A stretch of DNA of 11,397 bases, taken from positions 1-11,397 of the forward strand of contig DIFU01000074.1 of the NCBI GenBank assembly GCA_002419285.1, given 5' to 3'. The notes under the pieces were generated by a model that worked only from the letters and a program-made list of their open reading frames with translations, was not told the origin of the DNA and made no database searches. The translations under genes were made by a program, and so were the position numbers. This DNA comes from Prolixibacteraceae bacterium UBA5740 (GTDB lineage Bacteria > Bacteroidota > Bacteroidia > Bacteroidales > Prolixibacteraceae). The number at the start of each line of letters is the position of its first letter. The first letter of the stretch is position 1. This document shows positions 8,414 to 11,397 of this stretch, in pieces.

Positions 8414-9721
8414 ATGAAACGGTATATTCTATTGCTTTTATTGGCCGGATCGCTTTCGGTTTCAGTCTGGGCCAAAAATCTGGCCGAAATATTAAAAGAG
8501 ATTCCCGAATTGGAAGAGGTCACTCCCGTTACTGCGAACACTTTTTTCACTGAGTCATTTCATGTAAAAATCAGACAACCTATTGACCACCAAAATCCTT
8601 CGGCAGGATCTTTTCTCCAGAGAGTGTTTATTTCAGTCAAAAACACCAGCAGCCCTGTGGTTTTGGTAACCGAGGGATATGGTGCTGATTATGGGGCCAA
8701 CGTAAATTACATCAACGAGTTGTGCCCAATACTCGATGCCTCACAGGTTGTGGTGGAACACAGGTATTTCGGCCCGTCTACACCGGAGAATGCTGACTGG
8801 AGTTATCTCACTGTCGAGAATGCCGCTAATGACCACCATAGGGTCGTGAGTCTGCTGAAGCCCCTGCTGGGTGGCAAATGGATCAATACCGGAATTAGTA
8901 AGGGAGGACAGACAGCCATGCTTCACAGGGTATTTTTCCCAGGTGATGTCGATGTGACTGTTTCCTATGTGGCCCCGTTTAATTTTGGAGTGGAAGATGG
9001 TAGACATGAACCCTTTATTGCCAAAAAAGCCGGAACGAAAGAAGGCCGGAAAAAAATCAAAGTGTTCCAGAAAGAAGTGTTGAAACGCCGTACGGCACTA
9101 ATGCCACTTTTCGAACAGCACGTGAAAGAGAAAGGCTATACCTTTTCAACCGACCTGAATGCCGTTTATGATTATTGCGTCCTCGAATACAGCTTTTCAT
9201 TCTGGCAATGGGGACACGACCCGGCTATCATACCATCAACTGATGCAAGCGATGAGGAAATTTATGAACATTTCATGAAAATTGCTTCTCCTGACTATTT
9301 CAGCCGGGAGGGACTGGCCAGAATAGGTTCCTTCTTCGTTCAGGCTGCCAGGGAACTTGGATATTACGGATATGATACCCGCCCGTTCAGAAAACACCTC
9401 AGTATAGAAAATGCGGAAGATTACCTCGCTGAACTGTTCCTGCCCGAGGATTATAAAGTAAGCTTTGATGCCTCATCAGTTGTGAAGACCCGGGAGTTCC
9501 TGAAGAATACCAATGCCAAAATGATATTTATTTATGGAGCCAATGATCCTTGGACAGCCAGCGGGGTAGATCTGCCCAAACGAGAGCATTTTTTAAAGGT
9601 AGTTCAGGATGGAGCCGGTCATGGCATTCGAATTCGCAACCTTGACGAAAAGAACCGCCAAAAAGTGATGAACCTGCTGAATGCGTGGATCCTCGCTGAA
9701 ACTCCCGTTAGCCTTAACTGA
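8414..9721 (+). CDS. Secreted serine aminopeptidase, S37 (PS-10)/S28-like, alpha/beta hydrolase fold
   Basis: A 435-residue exported peptidase. Residues 1-20 are a typical signal peptide ending in VWA before Lys21. The mature part has the pattern of the Peptidase_S37 family, known from a Streptomyces tripeptidyl aminopeptidase and often labelled S28-like in Bacteroidota: VKIRQPIDHQNP near 51-62, VVLVTEGYG near 82-90, VVVEHRYFGPSTPE near 112-125, and the nucleophile elbow NTGISKGGQTAMLHR with Ser162. The rest of the triad is probably Asp378 in IYGANDPWTASG and His403 in DGAGHGIRI, in the order expected for clan SC. It probably removes short peptides from the N-terminus of substrates outside the cytoplasm, supporting peptide feeding; that role is inference. 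It is monocistronic as far as can be seen and divergent from the prolyl isomerase. No clear terminator follows. Confidence 0.9.
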   Translation: MKRYILLLLLAGSLSVSVWAKNLAEILKEIPELEEVTPVTANTFFTESFHVKIRQPIDHQNPSAGSFLQRVFISVKNTSSPVVLVTEGYGADYGANVNYINELCPILDASQVVVEHRYFGPSTPENADWSYLTVENAANDHHRVVSLLKPLLGGKWINTGISKGGQTAMLHRVFFPGDVDVTVSYVAPFNFGVEDGRHEPFIAKKAGTKEGRKKIKVFQKEVLKRRTALMPLFEQHVKEKGYTFSTDLNAVYDYCVLEYSFSFWQWGHDPAIIPSTDASDEEIYEHFMKIASPDYFSREGLARIGSFFVQAARELGYYGYDTRPFRKHLSIENAEDYLAELFLPEDYKVSFDASSVVKTREFLKNTNAKMIFIYGANDPWTASGVDLPKREHFLKVVQDGAGHGIRIRNLDEKNRQKVMNLLNAWILAETPVSLN

Positions 9722-9791
9722 TGAAACCATTTTTTCAATTAACATTCATTTTGCAGATAGGCCCTATTTTAAACCACTGTAAATTAATTCG

Positions 9792-9799
9792 TAACTTTG
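9792..9799 (+). promoter_or_regulatory. Candidate -7 box of the DUF4834 gene
   Basis: TAACTTTG matches TAnnTTTG and ends 29 nt before the ATG at 9829. The -33 region (around 9767-9770) is TTTT, only partly like the consensus. Its position in a short intergenic stretch supports the call. Confidence 0.5.
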
Positions 9800-9828
9800 C
9801 CGTAAATCACTTATTGTTTTAGCGTACA

Positions 9829-10098
9829 ATGATTCCAACCATTCTGATCATCGGCTTCATACGGACCGTCATCATTATTCTGATTGTCTTTTACGGGTTC
9901 CGCCTAATCACCCGATATATACTTCCTCTCTTTGTACAAAAGACCATCCGTGACATGCAGACAAAAATGCAGCAACAGATGCGCGAACAACAAAGGCAAG
10001 GCAAACGTGAAGGGGAAGTTACTATTGAAAGTAACAAAAATCAGCAGCGAAACAACGTAAAAGATGGGGAATATGTTGATTTTGAAGAGGTAGAATAG
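9829..10098 (+). CDS. DUF4834-like small membrane-anchored protein
   Basis: An 89-residue protein of unknown function. A hydrophobic N-terminal segment (about residues 3-24) is followed by Arg/Tyr residues and a second shorter hydrophobic stretch (29-37), so it is probably anchored in the inner membrane. Residues 44-60 are rich in Gln, Arg and Met and could form a helix or coiled coil. The C-terminus GEYVDFEEVE (80-89) is the recognisable conserved end of Bacteroidota DUF4834 proteins. The assignment to that family is from memory of this tail and the overall layout. It sits directly before glycyl-tRNA synthetase in the same direction, but each has its own apparent promoter box, so they need not be one operon. 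The start is the only good ATG downstream of the TAACTTTG box. Confidence 0.8.
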   Translation: MIPTILIIGFIRTVIIILIVFYGFRLITRYILPLFVQKTIRDMQTKMQQQMREQQRQGKREGEVTIESNKNQQRNNVKDGEYVDFEEVE

Positions 10099-10109
10099 AT
10101 CCTTCCAGA

Positions 10110-10139
10110 TTGGTTAATCCACCAATTCCCTTATTTTTG
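10110..10139 (+). promoter_or_regulatory. Bacteroidota-type promoter of the glycyl-tRNA synthetase gene
   Basis: TTG (10110-10112), a 19-bp spacer and TATTTTTG (10132-10139) fit the -33/-7 consensus TTG and TAnnTTTG. The -7 box ends 29 nt before the ATG at 10169. It lies in the 70-bp gap after the DUF4834 stop. Confidence 0.6.
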
Positions 10140-10168
10140 TCGCGATTTCAAAAAATTAGAAAATTTAT

Positions 10169-11397
10169 ATGGCTCAGGAAGATATTTTCAGAAAACTGGT
10201 AGCCCATTGCAAAGAGTATGGGTATGTTTTTCAATCAAGTGAAATTTATGACGGACTCAGTGCTGTATACGACTACGGTCAGTATGGAGTGGAACTGAAA
10301 AATAATATCAAAAAATACTGGTGGGACAGCATGGTACTTCTCCATGAAAATGTTGTCGGGATTGATTCTGCCATCTTCATGCACCCTACCATTTGGAAGG
10401 CATCGGGTCATGTTGACGCTTTCAATGATCCGCTTATCGACAACAAGGATTCCAAAAAAAGATACCGTGCGGATGTCCTGATCGAAGACCAGCTCGCCAA
10501 AATCGAGGAGAAAATCGAAAAGGAGGTTGAAAAAGCAAGGAAAAGATTCGGAGAAGCTTTCGATGAAACGCAATTCCGTTCAACCAACGCCAGGGTCCTT
10601 GAAAACCAGCAGAAATGGGACGATCTGCACCACAGGTTCAGCCAGGCCATGAACGACAATAACCTGGATGAATTGAAGCAAATTATCGTCGATAACGAAA
10701 TCGTATGCCCGATTTCAGGCACCCGAAACTGGACCGACGTACGGCAGTTTAACCTGATGTTTTCGACTGAAATGGGATCTACCGCAGAGGGTGCCATGAA
10801 AGTTTTCCTTCGTCCTGAAACGGCACAAGGTATATTTGTCAATTACCTGAACGTGCAGAAAACAGGACGCATGAAGATTCCGTTTGGTATCGCACAGATC
10901 GGGAAAGCTTTTCGTAATGAGATTGTAGCCAGGCAATTCATCTTCCGAATGCGTGAGTTTGAACAAATGGAGATGCAATTCTTCGTGAAACCCGGCACTG
11001 AACTCGATTGGTTTGAAAAATGGAAGGAATTCCGTATGAAATGGCACCGTTCATTGGGTTTTGGAGACGAAAATTATCGTTTCCACGAACACGAAAAACT
11101 GGCACATTACGCCAATGCTGCCGTGGATGTCGAATTTCGTTTCCCGTTTGGGTTCAAGGAGGTGGAAGGAATCCATTCACGAACCGACTTCGACTTGTCT
11201 CAGCATGAACAATACTCCGGGAAAAAACTTCGCTATTTCGATCCGGAAATGAATGAATCCTATGTTCCCTATGTAGTTGAAACTTCGATTGGGGTCGACA
11301 GGATGTTCCTTCAGATAATTTCCGCATCGTTCCACGAAGAAGAGGTCGTGGGTGCCAACGGTGAAAAAGACATTCGTACCGTATTGCGTATTCCTCC
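10169..11397 (+). CDS. glyS: Glycyl-tRNA synthetase, single-chain (alpha2) class II type, C-terminus outside window
   Basis: Charges tRNA-Gly with glycine using ATP, in the cytoplasm. The visible 409 residues contain the class II catalytic core of the homodimeric type: motif 1 around GLSAVYDYGQYGVELKNN (29-46), the HPTIWKASGHVDAFNDPL segment (72-89), RPETAQG (215-221), motif 2 with FRNEIVARQFIFRMREFEQME (from 248), and motif 3 ETSIGVDRMFL (371-381). A charged, helical insertion (about 105-170) lies between the first two regions. The segment CPISGTRNW (180-188) aligns with a zinc-type CPxCG in some homologues but keeps only the first Cys. About 100 C-terminal residues, the anticodon-binding domain, lie past the window edge. 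ATG at 10169 is chosen because MAQEDIFRKLVAHCKEYGY matches the family N-terminus and a promoter box lies just upstream. This differs from the two-chain GlyQ/GlyS enzyme of many proteobacteria; glyQS is an alternative symbol. Confidence 0.96.
   Translation, partial: MAQEDIFRKLVAHCKEYGYVFQSSEIYDGLSAVYDYGQYGVELKNNIKKYWWDSMVLLHENVVGIDSAIFMHPTIWKASGHVDAFNDPLIDNKDSKKRYRADVLIEDQLAKIEEKIEKEVEKARKRFGEAFDETQFRSTNARVLENQQKWDDLHHRFSQAMNDNNLDELKQIIVDNEIVCPISGTRNWTDVRQFNLMFSTEMGSTAEGAMKVFLRPETAQGIFVNYLNVQKTGRMKIPFGIAQIGKAFRNEIVARQFIFRMREFEQMEMQFFVKPGTELDWFEKWKEFRMKWHRSLGFGDENYRFHEHEKLAHYANAAVDVEFRFPFGFKEVEGIHSRTDFDLSQHEQYSGKKLRYFDPEMNESYVPYVVETSIGVDRMFLQIISASFHEEEVVGANGEKDIRTVLRIP

Noticed and set aside
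10408..10842. 144-residue minus-strand frame inside glycyl-tRNA synthetase
   Set aside because: Antisense to a conserved housekeeping gene; Ser/Phe-rich and without motifs.

Overview
The window looks like ordinary chromosomal DNA from a member of the Bacteroidota, probably Bacteroidales/Marinilabiliales-like. Evidence for this is the lack of Shine-Dalgarno sequences before nearly all genes, several TAnnTTTG-type -7 promoter boxes (one with a well-spaced -33 TTG), a DUF4834-type small membrane protein, a single-chain glycyl-tRNA synthetase, a secreted S37/S28-like peptidase, and a two-subunit methylmalonyl-CoA mutase. I see no mobile element, CRISPR array, tRNA or rRNA.

Layout. Positions 1-1322 (minus) hold the first 440 residues of an AMP-forming acyl-CoA synthetase whose C-terminus lies outside the window. 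A ~400 bp gap follows, containing a clear intrinsic terminator (1606-1640, minus) for the next operon. Positions 1719-5864 (minus) are the mutase operon: mutA, the non-catalytic small subunit, is transcribed first, then mutB, the catalytic B12-binding large subunit. Positions 6014-7310 (minus) are a tightly coupled pair with an 11-nt overlap: a RIC/YtfE-like hemerythrin protein and then a LuxR-type regulator with a degenerate receiver domain. A good Bacteroidota promoter sits directly upstream. A 63-residue protein of unknown function (7467-7658, plus) points away from this pair. A secreted cyclophilin-type prolyl isomerase (7697-8272, minus) is divergent from an exported serine peptidase (8414-9721, plus). 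After that come a DUF4834 membrane protein (9829-10098, plus) and the first 409 residues of glycyl-tRNA synthetase (from 10169, plus, running off the end).

How the genes may work together. MutA and MutB form the cobalamin-dependent heterodimer that interconverts succinyl-CoA and (R)-methylmalonyl-CoA, a step in propionate formation or use. The neighbouring acyl-CoA synthetase also handles CoA thioesters but is a separate transcription unit. The hemerythrin/LuxR pair is the most interesting locus. It resembles a diiron-protein plus one-component-regulator module, perhaps for nitric oxide, oxygen or iron-sulfur damage. The receiver lacks the acidic phosphorylation residues and carries a CxxC, and the hemerythrin protein has lost the usual di-cysteine of the ScdA_N region. 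This functional reading is inference; the gene arrangement and missing residues are seen directly.
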